64,000 nucleotides of DNA, taken from the NCBI RefSeq assembly GCF_015751765.1, contig NZ_JADOTX010000001.1, positions 744,001-808,000 of the forward strand. The letters run 5' to 3'. Below, piece by piece: positions 43,592-53,000 of this stretch; the stretch's first letter is position 1, and each line of letters begins with the position of its first letter. The stretch comes from Micromonospora ureilytica (GTDB lineage Bacteria > Actinomycetota > Actinomycetes > Mycobacteriales > Micromonosporaceae). The position numbers were made by a program, and so were the translations under genes. The notes under the pieces were generated by a model that saw only the letters and a program-made list of their open reading frames with translations, searched no databases and had not been told where the DNA came from.

Positions 43592-46447
43592 TCAGCGCGG
43601 CGACGGTCGGCCCGAGGGTGCCCCGCTCGGCGTGGCTTTGCGCTCGCGCGCGGTGCAGACCTGTCCCGAAGTCGCAAAGCTGTCAGTGGAGTAGACCGCC
43701 AACACGGTGAAACAGTGATCCACTCGGGAGTTCAACCCGTTGATCGTGTAACTGGTCCGGCCCGGGTCCACGGTGGCGATCACGCCCAGGGCCTGCCCGG
43801 CTCGGCCGGCGGCGACCATGAACGGCACCGCACCGCCGGTCGGATCCGTCCACGTCAACGTGATCGTGGTCGAATCGTCGCGCAGCTTCAGGTCACCCGG
43901 CGCGGGCCCGGCCGCCGTCGGTGCCGGCGCCGCGGCCGTCGGCGCGGTCCCCGTCGGCGGCGGGTCGTCGCGGGTCAGCACCACCGCGCCCAGGCCCGCC
44001 ACCGCCACGACGGCAACCCCGGCCGCCACGACCGCGCCGATCAGCGCCGCCCGGTTGCGGCCCGTCGACCCACCGTCATCGGCGTACGCCGGCCGGTGCG
44101 CGTCCGGCGCCGGGTGGTACTGGTGACCCGGGTACGGCGCCTGGTGCTGGCCCTGGGTCGGGTACGGCGGCTGGGGCGGCTGGTGGTGGTACTGCTGGAC
44201 CGGTGGCGGTGCGGCTGGCGGTGCCGGGTCGGTGCCGACCCCCGGTGACCAGGCCGGCTGCGCAACGGGGTTGGGCTGCCCGGCGAAGGGGCTTGCCTGA
44301 GTGATGCTCGGGTATGCCTGGGCGGTCGTGGGGTTGGCCTGCGCGGCGGTGGGGTTGGCCTGCGCGGCGGTGGGGTTGGCCTGCGCTGCGGTGGAGGCGG
44401 GCTGGGCGGCGGTGGGCCAGCCCGGACTGGTCTCAACCCCGGCCGGGCCGACATGCGACGGCACGGGCCGGAGCACCACGGTCTGGTCGGACAGCGCGTC
44501 ACGGCCCTGCCGGGTCGGCGCCACCGGGGCGTCGAGGATGCCCAGCCCGGAGTCACCGTCGGCACCGCCGCCCGCGTCCATCGTGGTCTGCCCAGCGGTC
44601 GTTGTGCCCGTAGCGGTCACGTCCTGCGCAGCCGTCGCGGTCTGCGTGGGCATCGTGGCCTGCGTAGGCGTCGTGGTCTGGGCGGTGGGGTCGGCACCTG
44701 GAGTGGCCAGGGGCTGCGGTGGGGCGCTGCTGCTCCAGGGCGGTGCGGTCAACCCCCAGGGCGGTACGGGCGGTGCGCTCACCGGAGGCGCGGAGACGGG
44801 TGGTCCGTACGGCGGCGCTGAGACGGGCGACCCGAAATCGGGCGGTGCGGAAACCGGGTAGGTGTGCCCGGGTGGCGTGGAAACGGATTGGCCGTAGCCG
44901 GGTGGTGCGGACACCGGGTATGGCTGGGCCGGTGGTCCGGAGACCGGGTACGAATGGCTGGGGGGCGCGGAAATCGGATGCGGGGTCACCGGCGGTGCGC
45001 TGATGGGCTGGGCCGGTGGTCCGCTCATCGGGTACGCCGGCCCTGGGTGGTCGACGGTCGGGGAGGGCCTGCCCGGTGATGTCGGCTCAACGACGGACAC
45101 CTTGTGCGATTCGCGCGGCGTGCTCGGCCTGCTTTGCGCGGTTGGCCGGGCGGCGGCTCGGGCGGCCTCTTCGGCGAGCAGCGGCTCGATCTGCCGTACC
45201 CGGATCGTGGGGTCGTCCCAGCGAGGTGCCGGCAGCGCCGGTGTTGCCGGCGGGGCGGTCGGGGCCGAGGCGGTTGGAGTCGACGGCTGGGGTGGCATGT
45301 CGACCACCGGCGGGGTGGCCTGGCCGCCCACCCGCTGACGTGGTGCCACGGCTGGCCCGGACGGCGGTCGGCGTGGTGGCTGCTGCGCGGCCGTCGTCGT
45401 TGGCGGGCCCTCAGCCTTCGGCCGCGGCGTCGGGTGCGCGGCCGTCGTTGTCTGCGGACCCTCGGCGCTCGGCCGGGGCATCGGGCCGACCGCTGGCCGG
45501 GACGGCCCGGACGGTTGCCCGTCGGGGCGCTGGCCGGGCGGCGTCGCGGGCTCGGGCTGCAGCTGGTCGAGGCCCGGGCGCGTTGGTCCGGGTGGTTGCT
45601 CGCTGGCGCGTTGACGGGGTGGCATCGCGTTCGCCAGCGGTGGCGCTTCGGCGCGCGGGGGCGGCGGCGTCGCAGGTCTGGGTGCGGCCGTCGACGGGCC
45701 CGACTGCGCCGGCGCGACCGAGGAAGCTGCCGGCTGAACGGGCGTCGCCCGAGGGGCGGGAACCGGTGCCGCGGTGGCGTTGCCGGGTGACGTGGGTGTC
45801 GCTGGTGCGCGTACCGCTGGAGGGGTTGGTTGGGGTGTGGCCGGCGGTTGCGGCGGCGCCCAGGGTGAGACGGCGGGCGGCGGGCCACCGGCGGAGGGCC
45901 GCATCGCGGCGAGGGTCGCCAGCGACAGGGTCGGGCCGGACAGCGCCGACCGGGCACCCGGGTCGGTGACCGGGGCCGGACCGGTCGTCGGCGCGCGGTG
46001 CTGCTCGCCTGGCGTCGACGCGGGTGGGCCGAGGTAGTCGCGGGCTGCGCGTACCGCCGGGTGGTTCTCACCGAGCGCGGCGGGCCCGGCGGTGGCAACC
46101 CGGGTGTAGTTGCGGCGGGCCTCGTGCCGGTTGCCCAGTTCCTCCGCCACCTCGGCAAGCTCGAAGGCGAGCGCGAGCATCAGTGGGTCGGAATGCTCCC
46201 AGCGCCGCTCGCCCGCCGCGAACGCCTCCTCCAACACCCGGCGAGCGGCGAGCGGGTCGTCCCCCTCCCGGTGCAGCCGCGCCAGCAGATGCGCGGTGTG
46301 CAGCACCTCGGGATGGTCGTCACCGTACGGCGGGGGAGCGGATTCGACGGCCTCCGCGAGCAGTTGCCGGGCGGCGCTGAGGTCGCCCGCGGCGCGCAGG
46401 GCGAGGGCTCGGTGCTGGGCGGCTGCCAAGGGGGAGGGATGGGACAC
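43592..46447 (-). CDS. Long TPR / proline-rich / FN3 single-pass membrane protein
   Basis: 951 residues from the GTG at 46447. Residues 1-140 are TPR-like helices (LAAAQHRALALRAAGDLSAARQLLAEAV, then LLARLHREGDDPLAARRVLEEAF and LAFELAEVAEELGNRHEARRNYTR). A long disordered Pro/Ala/Thr-rich stretch of about 650 residues contains PVSAPP units and three 7-residue TAAQANP-type repeats. One membrane helix (AALIGAVVAAGVAVVAVAGLGAVVL) is followed by a single FN3-like domain outside (ITLTWTDPTGGAVPFMVAAG). This puts TPRs in the cytoplasm and FN3 outside. Function unknown; it may link a cytoplasmic partner to the wall. Lies 204 nt upstream of the FN3 gene, also minus strand. Confidence 0.75.
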   Translation of the reverse strand: MSHPSPLAAAQHRALALRAAGDLSAARQLLAEAVESAPPPYGDDHPEVLHTAHLLARLHREGDDPLAARRVLEEAFAAGERRWEHSDPLMLALAFELAEVAEELGNRHEARRNYTRVATAGPAALGENHPAVRAARDYLGPPASTPGEQHRAPTTGPAPVTDPGARSALSGPTLSLATLAAMRPSAGGPPPAVSPWAPPQPPATPQPTPPAVRAPATPTSPGNATAAPVPAPRATPVQPAASSVAPAQSGPSTAAPRPATPPPPRAEAPPLANAMPPRQRASEQPPGPTRPGLDQLQPEPATPPGQRPDGQPSGPSRPAVGPMPRPSAEGPQTTTAAHPTPRPKAEGPPTTTAAQQPPRRPPSGPAVAPRQRVGGQATPPVVDMPPQPSTPTASAPTAPPATPALPAPRWDDPTIRVRQIEPLLAEEAARAAARPTAQSRPSTPRESHKVSVVEPTSPGRPSPTVDHPGPAYPMSGPPAQPISAPPVTPHPISAPPSHSYPVSGPPAQPYPVSAPPGYGQSVSTPPGHTYPVSAPPDFGSPVSAPPYGPPVSAPPVSAPPVPPWGLTAPPWSSSAPPQPLATPGADPTAQTTTPTQATMPTQTATAAQDVTATGTTTAGQTTMDAGGGADGDSGLGILDAPVAPTRQGRDALSDQTVVLRPVPSHVGPAGVETSPGWPTAAQPASTAAQANPTAAQANPTAAQANPTTAQAYPSITQASPFAGQPNPVAQPAWSPGVGTDPAPPAAPPPVQQYHHQPPQPPYPTQGQHQAPYPGHQYHPAPDAHRPAYADDGGSTGRNRAALIGAVVAAGVAVVAVAGLGAVVLTRDDPPPTGTAPTAAAPAPTAAGPAPGDLKLRDDSTTITLTWTDPTGGAVPFMVAAGRAGQALGVIATVDPGRTSYTINGLNSRVDHCFTVLAVYSTDSFATSGQVCTARERKATPSGAPSGRPSPR
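44328..44390. repeat. Three 21-bp tandem repeats in the proline-rich gene
   Basis: Three consecutive 21-bp units (44328-44348, 44349-44369, 44370-44390). The first two are identical and the third has one change; they encode NPTAAQA repeats. A coding tandem array, not CRISPR: the units are adjacent with no spacers. Confidence 0.8.
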
Positions 46448-46679
46448 GTGGCAATGCTGCCGTCAGATGGCCGCCGGACGCTACCCGGACACGCTCCGAC
46501 GGTGTGTCGGGGCGGCCGTTTGGGGCGGCCTGAGCAGCGGCGCAAGCGCCGGGACAGAGGCGCCGGAAGGCGATGTGCATGATCCACGAGCGGCGTGTAC
46601 AGTAACTCCCCGTGCGGCCCGCCGTGCCGACCACCGGATCGAAAGATCATCTGGTCGGCGAGGTAGGCTGAACGTGTAG

Positions 46680-46766
46680 GTCCGGGTGGCGGAATGGCAG
46701 ACGCGCTAGCTTGAGGTGCTAGTACCCGTATAGGGTGTGGGGGTTCAAGTCCCCCCTCGGACACCA
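46680..46766 (+). tRNA. tRNA-Leu (anticodon GAG)
   Basis: An 87-nt class II tRNA including an encoded CCA. Acceptor stem GTCCGGG pairs with CTCGGAC (one G-T). The anticodon stem CTAGC/GCTAG encloses the loop TTGAGGT, anticodon GAG, reading the CUC leucine codon. The long variable arm (TACCCGTATAGGGTGT) is as expected for Leu. T arm GGGGGTTCAAGTCCCCC. An 11-bp hairpin follows 22 nt downstream. It borders the mobile-DNA zone, but no duplicated 3' end of the tRNA is seen in the window. Confidence 0.95.
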
Positions 46767-46787
46767 AATTTCGTGGAAAATCACGAT

Positions 46788-46814
46788 AAATAGGACAGGC
46801 TGGCTGTCCTATTT
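46788..46814 (+). terminator. Terminator after tRNA-Leu
   Basis: AAATAGGACAG at 46788-46798 pairs perfectly with CTGTCCTATTT at 46804-46814 over the loop GCTGG. The terminal T residues and the A/T-rich base make it work as an intrinsic terminator for the tRNA transcript. Confidence 0.75.
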
Positions 46815-46963
46815 GGGATTACTTAGAACCAAATGTGGTAAATCTCGGGAGCGGCTGCCCCGCTATGATTGGCCGCATCTGTCCAATTCGGTGACAGGAA
46901 ATGGCGTCTCTTCGGCGCGCAGACGTCGCAGATTTACGGTGGTGAGCATGCCGGAGCTGCGGC

Positions 46964-47863
46964 TCACCGTCGGTACGGGTCGATGATTTCCTTTGGGCGC
47001 AGCGCGGGGGCTGCGAGGTCGCGCAGTATCGGCGAGGTGAGGTAGAACCTGCCTCGGGTTTCGCCGTGCTGTTCGAGCATGCCTGCCCGGACGAGGGCGC
47101 GAAGGTCACGGGTTGCTTGGTCGTCGGTGAGGCTCTCATCGCGCTGATAGACAGTGCGGCGCACTCGACCGCCGGTGGCGGCCAGGTAGAGGGCGCTGAC
47201 CACCCGCTCGGGTAGGCCTGCGCGTCGGACCCAGGTGTCGAGCAGTTCCCAGAGCTGCGCGGCCTGATCGAGGCGTTGTCGGACCAGTTGGGCTTGTTGG
47301 TGATGAGCGCTTAGGCAGAATCGGACCCACCTGCTGGTGTCGTTGTCAGGCTGCCAGGTCGGACCGCCCACCTCGCCGAGCGCGTCGTAGTAGGCGTAGG
47401 TGTTCCGACCGACGCCGAGCCACTCCTCAATGGAGGAGAACTCCGGGGCGAGGACACCATCGCGGGCGAGCACGAGGGTGTGTAGACAGCGCGACATCCG
47501 ACCATTCCCGTCCCGCCAGGGATGGATCTTGACCAGGTTCAGTTGAGCCATGGAGGCCTGCACGAGCACCTCTTCGACCTTGTCCAAGGCGATTGACGGG
47601 GGCCGGCCAGGACGCTGCTCATCGATCAACCCGTCGAGGCGTTCGACCACGAACCGACGCCGCCATTTACCCACTGTGGACAGATGAACATCCAGAGCCG
47701 CTGCCACATCAGTGTTCGAAGCGCCTTCGGCGCACGCCAGAATGATCCGGGACCGCATCGCGAGAACCTGCGAAGACTTCGCCCGACGCGACCAGCGGAT
47801 CAGCGTCGCGCGTTCCTCGTCGGTCAACACCAGCGGTGCGGTAGGGCGCCCGGTCCGTGCCAT
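46964..47863 (-). CDS. Chimera: IS630-type transposase N-terminus fused to Fic C-terminal half
   Basis: 299 residues. Positions 1-102 are the HTH half of an IS630-family transposase ([38 protein letters not shown], then [26 protein letters not shown]). From about 103 the sequence becomes a Fic protein: [21 protein letters not shown] contains the Fic motif (HPWRDGNGR, residues 114-122), and residues 140-299 are the Fic helical tail plus a winged-helix end. The transposase DDE half and the Fic N-terminus, including any inhibitory helix and substrate flap, are missing, yet the frame is open throughout. It might AMPylate or be inert; expression from the IS promoter is plausible. It lies 48 nt from the end of the neighbouring IS630-type element. 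Confidence 0.8.
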   Translation of the reverse strand: MARTGRPTAPLVLTDEERATLIRWSRRAKSSQVLAMRSRIILACAEGASNTDVAAALDVHLSTVGKWRRRFVVERLDGLIDEQRPGRPPSIALDKVEEVLVQASMAQLNLVKIHPWRDGNGRMSRCLHTLVLARDGVLAPEFSSIEEWLGVGRNTYAYYDALGEVGGPTWQPDNDTSRWVRFCLSAHHQQAQLVRQRLDQAAQLWELLDTWVRRAGLPERVVSALYLAATGGRVRRTVYQRDESLTDDQATRDLRALVRAGMLEQHGETRGRFYLTSPILRDLAAPALRPKEIIDPYRR

Positions 47864-47962
47864 CACCGCACCCTGCACCAACTTATCAGGCGAATTTCCG
47901 GCGCAGGACACTAGTGCGCTGACCAAGAACGTTTACCTTGGTGAGTGGGGCGTTGGTATTAG

Positions 47963-48732
47963 CTAGTCCTCCTTGAAGGCGGCGCACAGCGTGTCGCGGT
48001 GCGCCCGTATGTAGCGGATGTCCGCCTCGTACAGATCGGTGTGCCCTTCCGCAATGTGCTGCTGGAACGCTTCGTTGCCCTGGCCGGCCTGATCCCGCAT
48101 GAAGTCGATAAGCGCCTGCAGCCGGTCCGGGACGACGTCGACGACCTCGACTCCCACTTCCGGCCCGTACGTACGGCAGAATTCTGCGACCCGGCGCCCC
48201 TGCTCCTGCGGTGTGCCGAAGCTCTCCGGGTTTTCCGGCCCCTGCAATGGCGCGACCGGTAGACGGCGTAGGCGACGTCCCAGACGCGCGGCCCGGGGTG
48301 GGCCGCGTCGAAGTCGATGAAACCGACTGCCAGGCCGTCCTTGACGACACTGTTGTACTGGGCGGCGTCACCGTGGCACATGACCTCGGCCGGCTGTCGG
48401 ACAGGGAAGAGCCAGGGGTCGTCGGGGCGCGGCTGGAACGTGACGCTCGCGTCGTGAAGACCGCGCAACAGTGCGGCCGCGGTGGCGAGGAACTCGGGCG
48501 TACGCAGCTCAGGCGTTAGCACGTCGGGCACCTCGCCGTCGAGGAACGTGAGTATCTCGTTGCCCTCGCTGTCGAAGCCACGTGGCTCCGGCGCGCCGTG
48601 GAATCCGTGGTCGTGGAGGTGCCGCAGGAGCCGGTGGATCGCCGGCGCCGCCGGTGACGCCGGCCGGTGGACGACGTCACCATAGCGGCGCACGACGTTC
48701 ACTCCGCCACGGAGTTCCTGCTGTTCAGTCAT
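47963..48732 (-). pseudogene. Phosphotransferase (APH-like), frameshifted cargo gene
   Basis: Read from the ATG at 48732: EQQELRGGVNVVRRYGDVVHRP, then LTFLDGEVPDVLTPELR. The kinase catalytic Brenner motif is VMCHGDAAQYNSVV, and metal-binding Asp lies in VGFIDFDAAHPGPRVWDVAYAVYR. The frame then slips by one base near 48250-48257, after which QGPENPESFGTPQEQGRRVAEFCRTYG continues the family in another frame down to 47963. One inserted base would restore a single roughly 257-residue protein. Relatives are annotated as aminoglycoside phosphotransferase-like or trifolitoxin-immunity-type proteins. It may be inactive, or the slip may be a sequencing error. It lies wholly inside the IS630-type element. 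Confidence 0.75.
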
Positions 48733-48885
48733 GCGCTGCTCGCTTTCCACAGGACCGGAGTCCGGCTGTCGCCGACCGTTTCTAGAGGCAACACCGTTCG
48801 GTTAAGTGAACTGGTGGCCTGCGGGCGCGGTGGTGCCGACCTGTCGCGGCATGGCTAGGTCTATGAACGTCAACGGTTCTGAGCG

Positions 48886-50004
48886 TCAGGCAGCCTTGGC
48901 CCGTGGTCGGCCCCAGCGTTGCCGGCGTTCACTGCGGATGCGGGCTCGTTCCCGCCGTTGCGCGGCGAGGACGTCGGGGTGGCGGGCGTTGACGTTGCGC
49001 CAACGCAGGTACTGCTGCAGCTCACGGGCCATGACGGTGTGGTTAGGGTAGTTGGAGTTAGCCAGGGTGAACGCGCGTAGCGGCCCGAACTGGGCCTCGA
49101 TCGGGTTGGCCCAGGACGCCTGGGTGGGGGTGAAGCAGAGCTCAACTTCGTTGCGGGCAGCCCACGCCCGGATCGCTGGGGTCTTGTTCGCCGACAGGTT
49201 GTCGAGGATCACGTAGATCGGGGCGCCGTCCGGGCGGGCGGCGCGGATCGACTTGAGCGCGGTCAGAGTGTGGTCGCCGCCTTTGCGCCAGCGCATCACG
49301 CCCCAGAGCTGGTCATCGCCGAGGCTGTAGCAGCCGTGGAAGTAGCGGATGCCATGCGTACGCGTGTAGGTCGCCGGCAGCCGGTTCGGTCTGCCGGCCG
49401 GCGCCCACCCGACGCCGTGTTGCGGGCGGATCGACAGCGGCCCGAACTGGTCGAAGGCGAAACACCGATCCGGGAACCGGTGGGTCACCTCCTCGATGCG
49501 GTCGAGCTTGGCGTCTTTGTCCGGGTCGCGGGATTCCTTCCACGTGCGGGTGCGCTGGAAGGACACGTCGTGACGGCGCAGGATCTGTCGCAGTCGTTCT
49601 CGACCGATGGTCACTCGCCTGACCCGGTTGGTGGCCAGGTAGTCAGCGAGCTTGCGGATACTCCAATGCGTGAAGGGGCGACCCAGACTCTTCGGCCGGG
49701 TCGTGGCCGTCGCGACGATGAATCGCTGGTCATCATCAGTGATCAGGCGGGGACGGCCTCCCGCCCACTGAGGGTCCACCGCGCGTAGTCCGATCTCGTT
49801 GAACCGGTGGACCACGTCCCGGACGGTGTCCTCGTGCGCGGCGACCAGTCGGGCGATCGCCGGCACCGGGGTACCCGACGCCGACGCCATGATGATCAAC
49901 GCCCGGCGAACCCGGATCGACTCGTGCTTGCCCCGCCGCACGAGCTGCTGCAGCCCGCGGCCCTCCTCATCGCTCAACCGCCGCGCCCTCACCGGCTCGG
50001 CCAT
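48886..50004 (-). CDS. IS630-family transposase, complete
   Basis: A 372-residue DDE transposase. The N-terminal HTH reads RALIIMASASGTPVPAIARLVAAHEDTVRDVVHRFNEIGLRAVDP. The catalytic acids are in CFAFDQFGPLS (first Asp), YVILDNLSANKT (second Asp) and SWANPIEAQFGPL (Glu). The Arg-rich tail is normal. ATG at 50004 chosen (MAEPVRARRLSDEEG). It lies 96 bp from the right inverted repeat and appears intact, so the element may still be mobile. It is a different lineage from the truncated transposase fused to Fic. Confidence 0.92.
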   Translation of the reverse strand: MAEPVRARRLSDEEGRGLQQLVRRGKHESIRVRRALIIMASASGTPVPAIARLVAAHEDTVRDVVHRFNEIGLRAVDPQWAGGRPRLITDDDQRFIVATATTRPKSLGRPFTHWSIRKLADYLATNRVRRVTIGRERLRQILRRHDVSFQRTRTWKESRDPDKDAKLDRIEEVTHRFPDRCFAFDQFGPLSIRPQHGVGWAPAGRPNRLPATYTRTHGIRYFHGCYSLGDDQLWGVMRWRKGGDHTLTALKSIRAARPDGAPIYVILDNLSANKTPAIRAWAARNEVELCFTPTQASWANPIEAQFGPLRAFTLANSNYPNHTVMARELQQYLRWRNVNARHPDVLAAQRRERARIRSERRQRWGRPRAKAA

Positions 50005-50126
50005 CCCACACCTCACTTCCGATAGCGATCACGATTGCCATCGAGCCTGAGACCCATCCGACCCGATTCCATGCACCCCGCCCGGAGTGTCATCAACACG
50101 GTGAACGTTCTTGGTCAGCGCACTAG

Positions 50127-50429
50127 CCGGGATGGGGCACGAATTCACCGGGGCCATCCCTGCGGCATCCTCGTTAATGCAGCTCAGAATTGCCCGCCGT
50201 CAGGACTTGCCGGCGTCCGGGCGGAGCAGCGGCCCATGCGGATGCGGCCGGTGGCGGTCCGGGCTAGTATGGGTAGCGGGCAGTGCGCCTGCCCGTGCCC
50301 AGTGTGGTGACCCACGCAGGACCACACGATGGGCCAAGAGGCTCCGACTCAGCGTAATCAACCGTCTGGCGTTCTTATGCGCCCTGCAACTGGCGGATGC
50401 GTGGGGTCTCGCCGGGAGTGTGGGTTGTC
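50127..50429. other. Region between IS630-type element and clpC
   Basis: No gene seen. A short hairpin (CGGGCAG-TGCGC-CTGCCCG, 50277-50295) follows TAGTAT at 50265-50270, which could be a -10 element. The clpC promoter probably lies here, 150 bp or more downstream of the transposon end. I do not see a clear ClgR or HAIR operator. Confidence 0.4.
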
Positions 50430-52928
50430 ATGTTCGAGCGGTTCACCGACCGAGCGCGACGGGTTGTCGTCCTGGCCCAAGAAGAGGCCCGGATGCTCAA
50501 CCACAACTACATCGGTACGGAACACATCCTGCTGGGCCTGATCCACGAAGGTGAAGGCGTCGCGGCAAAGGCCCTGGAGAGCCTCGGCATCTCCCTGGAG
50601 GGCGTCCGCCAGCAGGTCGAGGAGATCATCGGCCAGGGTCAGCAGGCGCCGAGCGGGCACATCCCGTTCACGCCGCGGGCCAAGAAGGTGCTGGAGCTGT
50701 CGCTGCGCGAGGCGCTGCAGCTCGGCCACAACTACATCGGCACGGAGCACATCCTGCTCGGGCTGATCCGTGAGGGCGAGGGCGTTGCCGCCCAGGTGCT
50801 GGTCAAGCTCGGCGCCGATCTCAACCGGGTCCGCCAGCAGGTGATCCAGCTGCTCTCCGGCTACCAGGGCAAGGAGCCTGCTGCGGCGGGTGCCGCGCCG
50901 GGTGAGGCCGCGCCGTCGACCAGCCTGGTGCTGGACCAGTTCGGCCGCAACCTGACTCAGGCCGCCCGCGAGGGCAAGCTCGACCCGGTCATCGGGCGCG
51001 AGAAGGAAATCGAGCGGGTCATGCAGGTGCTCTCCCGCCGTACCAAGAACAACCCGGTCCTGATCGGTGAGCCTGGCGTCGGTAAGACCGCCGTGGTGGA
51101 GGGGCTTTCCCAGAAGATCATCAAGGGCGAGGTGCCCGAGACTCTCAAGGACAAGCAGCTCTACACGCTCGACCTGGGTGCGCTCGTCGCCGGTTCCCGC
51201 TACCGCGGTGACTTCGAGGAGCGCCTCAAGAAGGTGCTCAAGGAGATCCGCACCCGCGGCGACATCATCCTGTTCATCGACGAGATCCACACCCTGGTGG
51301 GTGCGGGTGCCGCCGAGGGCGCGATCGACGCCGCGAGCATCCTCAAGCCGATGCTGGCCCGTGGTGAGCTGCAGACCATCGGTGCCACCACGAGCGATGA
51401 GTACCGGAAATACGTTGAGAAGGACGCGGCCTTGGAACGGCGGTTCCAGCCAGTACGCGTCGAGGAGCCGAGTCTCGACATGACGATTCAGATCCTCAAG
51501 GGTCTCCGGGACCGTTACGAGGCTCACCACCGCGTCTCGATCACGGATGCCGCCCTGGTGGCTGCCGCGACCCTGGCCGATCGGTACATCTCCGACCGCT
51601 TCCTGCCGGACAAGGCGATCGACCTGATCGACGAGGCCGGTGCGCGGATGCGGATCCGTCGGATGACCGCGCCGCCAGACCTGCGTGACTTCGACGAGCG
51701 GATCGCCCAGGTGCGTCGCGACAAGGAGTCCGCGATCGACGCGCAGGACTTCGAGCGCGCCGCCCAGCTGCGCGACAAGGAGAAGCAGCTCCTCGGGCAG
51801 AAGGCTCAGCGGGAGAAGGAGTGGAAGGCCGGTGACCTGGACGTCGTCAGCGAGGTTGACGACGAGCAGATCGCCGAGGTGCTCGGCAACTGGACCGGCA
51901 TCCCGGTCTACAAGCTGACCGAGGAGGAGACCTCGCGCCTGCTGCGCATGGAGGACGAGCTGCACAAGCGCGTCATCGGCCAGGAGGACGCAGTCAAGGC
52001 GGTCTCGAAGGCGATCCGGCGTACCCGGGCCGGCCTGAAGGACCCGAAGCGCCCGTCGGGCTCGTTCATCTTCGCCGGCCCGTCCGGCGTCGGTAAGACC
52101 GAGCTGTCCAAGGCGCTCGCCGAGTTCCTCTTCGGCAGCGAGGACTCCCTCATCCAGCTGGACATGTCCGAGTTCCACGACCGTTACACGGTCTCCCGGC
52201 TCGTGGGTGCCCCTCCCGGCTACGTCGGCTACGACGAGGGCGGGCAGCTGACCGAGAAGGTGCGGCGTCGGCCGTTCTCGGTGGTCCTCTTCGACGAGAT
52301 CGAGAAGGCCCACCCGGACGTGTTCAACACGCTCCTGCAGATCCTCGAAGACGGTCGGCTCACCGACGGTCAGGGTCGAATCGTGGACTTCAAGAACACG
52401 GTCATCATCCTGACCACCAACCTGGGCACCCGAGACGTCGCCAAGGCGGTGTCGCTGGGCTTCCAGCAGTCGGAGGACTCCGAGTCCAACTACGACCGGA
52501 TGAAGCAGAAGGTCAACGACGAGCTCAAGCAGCACTTCCGGCCTGAGTTCCTCAACCGGATCGACGACACCATCGTCTTCCACCAGCTGCGTCAGACCGA
52601 GATCCTCTCGATCGTGGACATCATGATCCAGCGGATCGAGGGCCAGCTGCGCAACAAGGACATGGGTCTGGAGCTGACCGACAACGCCAAGAAGTACCTG
52701 GCCGCGAAGGGCTTCGACCCGGTGCTCGGTGCCCGTCCGCTTCGTCGCACGATCCAGCGCGACATCGAGGACAACCTCTCCGAGCGGATCCTGTTCAACG
52801 AGCTGACCCCGGGTCAGATCGTCGTGGTGGACTGCGAGGGCGACCCGGACGACATCGACAAGTCCAAGCTCGTCTTCCGCGCGGCCGACCACGGAGCTTC
52901 GGTGCCTGACACAACGCCGGCCCTGTGA
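50430..52928 (+). CDS. clpC: ClpC ATP-dependent protease regulatory subunit
   Basis: An 832-residue HSP100 unfoldase. Two Clp-N repeats in the first 145 residues each contain [14 protein letters not shown]. The D1 AAA+ module has [14 protein letters not shown] and [18 protein letters not shown]-type coiled middle domain ([22 protein letters not shown]) follows. D2 has [19 protein letters not shown] and [16 protein letters not shown], with the ClpP-docking loop region near the C-terminus. It feeds substrates into ClpP in the cytoplasm and is usually essential in actinomycetes. The start [13 protein letters not shown] at 50430 is the family start. The IS630-type element lies 303 bp upstream but leaves the gene intact. 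Confidence 0.97.
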   Translation: MFERFTDRARRVVVLAQEEARMLNHNYIGTEHILLGLIHEGEGVAAKALESLGISLEGVRQQVEEIIGQGQQAPSGHIPFTPRAKKVLELSLREALQLGHNYIGTEHILLGLIREGEGVAAQVLVKLGADLNRVRQQVIQLLSGYQGKEPAAAGAAPGEAAPSTSLVLDQFGRNLTQAAREGKLDPVIGREKEIERVMQVLSRRTKNNPVLIGEPGVGKTAVVEGLSQKIIKGEVPETLKDKQLYTLDLGALVAGSRYRGDFEERLKKVLKEIRTRGDIILFIDEIHTLVGAGAAEGAIDAASILKPMLARGELQTIGATTSDEYRKYVEKDAALERRFQPVRVEEPSLDMTIQILKGLRDRYEAHHRVSITDAALVAAATLADRYISDRFLPDKAIDLIDEAGARMRIRRMTAPPDLRDFDERIAQVRRDKESAIDAQDFERAAQLRDKEKQLLGQKAQREKEWKAGDLDVVSEVDDEQIAEVLGNWTGIPVYKLTEEETSRLLRMEDELHKRVIGQEDAVKAVSKAIRRTRAGLKDPKRPSGSFIFAGPSGVGKTELSKALAEFLFGSEDSLIQLDMSEFHDRYTVSRLVGAPPGYVGYDEGGQLTEKVRRRPFSVVLFDEIEKAHPDVFNTLLQILEDGRLTDGQGRIVDFKNTVIILTTNLGTRDVAKAVSLGFQQSEDSESNYDRMKQKVNDELKQHFRPEFLNRIDDTIVFHQLRQTEILSIVDIMIQRIEGQLRNKDMGLELTDNAKKYLAAKGFDPVLGARPLRRTIQRDIEDNLSERILFNELTPGQIVVVDCEGDPDDIDKSKLVFRAADHGASVPDTTPAL

Positions 52929-53000
52929 CCTGCGGAGACCGGCGGAGGTCTCTCGCACCAGCCAGGCCCCCGACGAAGTCACGAGTCAACGGAGACCGAT

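Larger units (their letters stand above)
47911..50126. mobile_element. IS630-type element carrying a phosphotransferase gene
   Basis: About 2.2 kb bounded by 27-bp inverted repeats: 47911-47937 and 50100-50126 match in 26 of 27 positions, both beginning CTAGTGCGCTGACCAAGAAC on the inward strand. Both outer ends are CTAG, consistent with TA/CTAG target choice in the IS630/Tc1 group. It encodes a complete DDE transposase and, between the transposase 3' end and the left repeat, a phosphotransferase-like gene with a frameshift. Simple IS630 elements are about 1.1-1.2 kb, so the extra kilobase is cargo. It is inserted just upstream of the transposase-Fic chimera. Confidence 0.8.

Noticed and set aside
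44328..45050. Regular short repeats that might be a CRISPR array
   Set aside because: The units are adjacent or irregular, lie in frame inside a proline-rich gene, and have no unique spacers or cas genes.
46680..46766. tRNA-Leu as attachment site of an integrated element
   Set aside because: I looked for a second copy of its 3' end up to 64000 and found none, and there is no integrase gene in the window. The zone is explained by transposons.
48855..48890. Sequence GAACGTCAACGGTTCTGAGCGTCAG near the transposase 3' end resembling the terminal repeat
   Set aside because: The match to the 27-bp repeat is only partial and needs gaps. The outer repeats at 47911 and 50100 are far better, so I do not call an inner IS boundary.
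50358..52982. Long minus-strand frame opposite clpC
   Set aside because: Antisense shadow; clpC is unmistakable on the plus strand.
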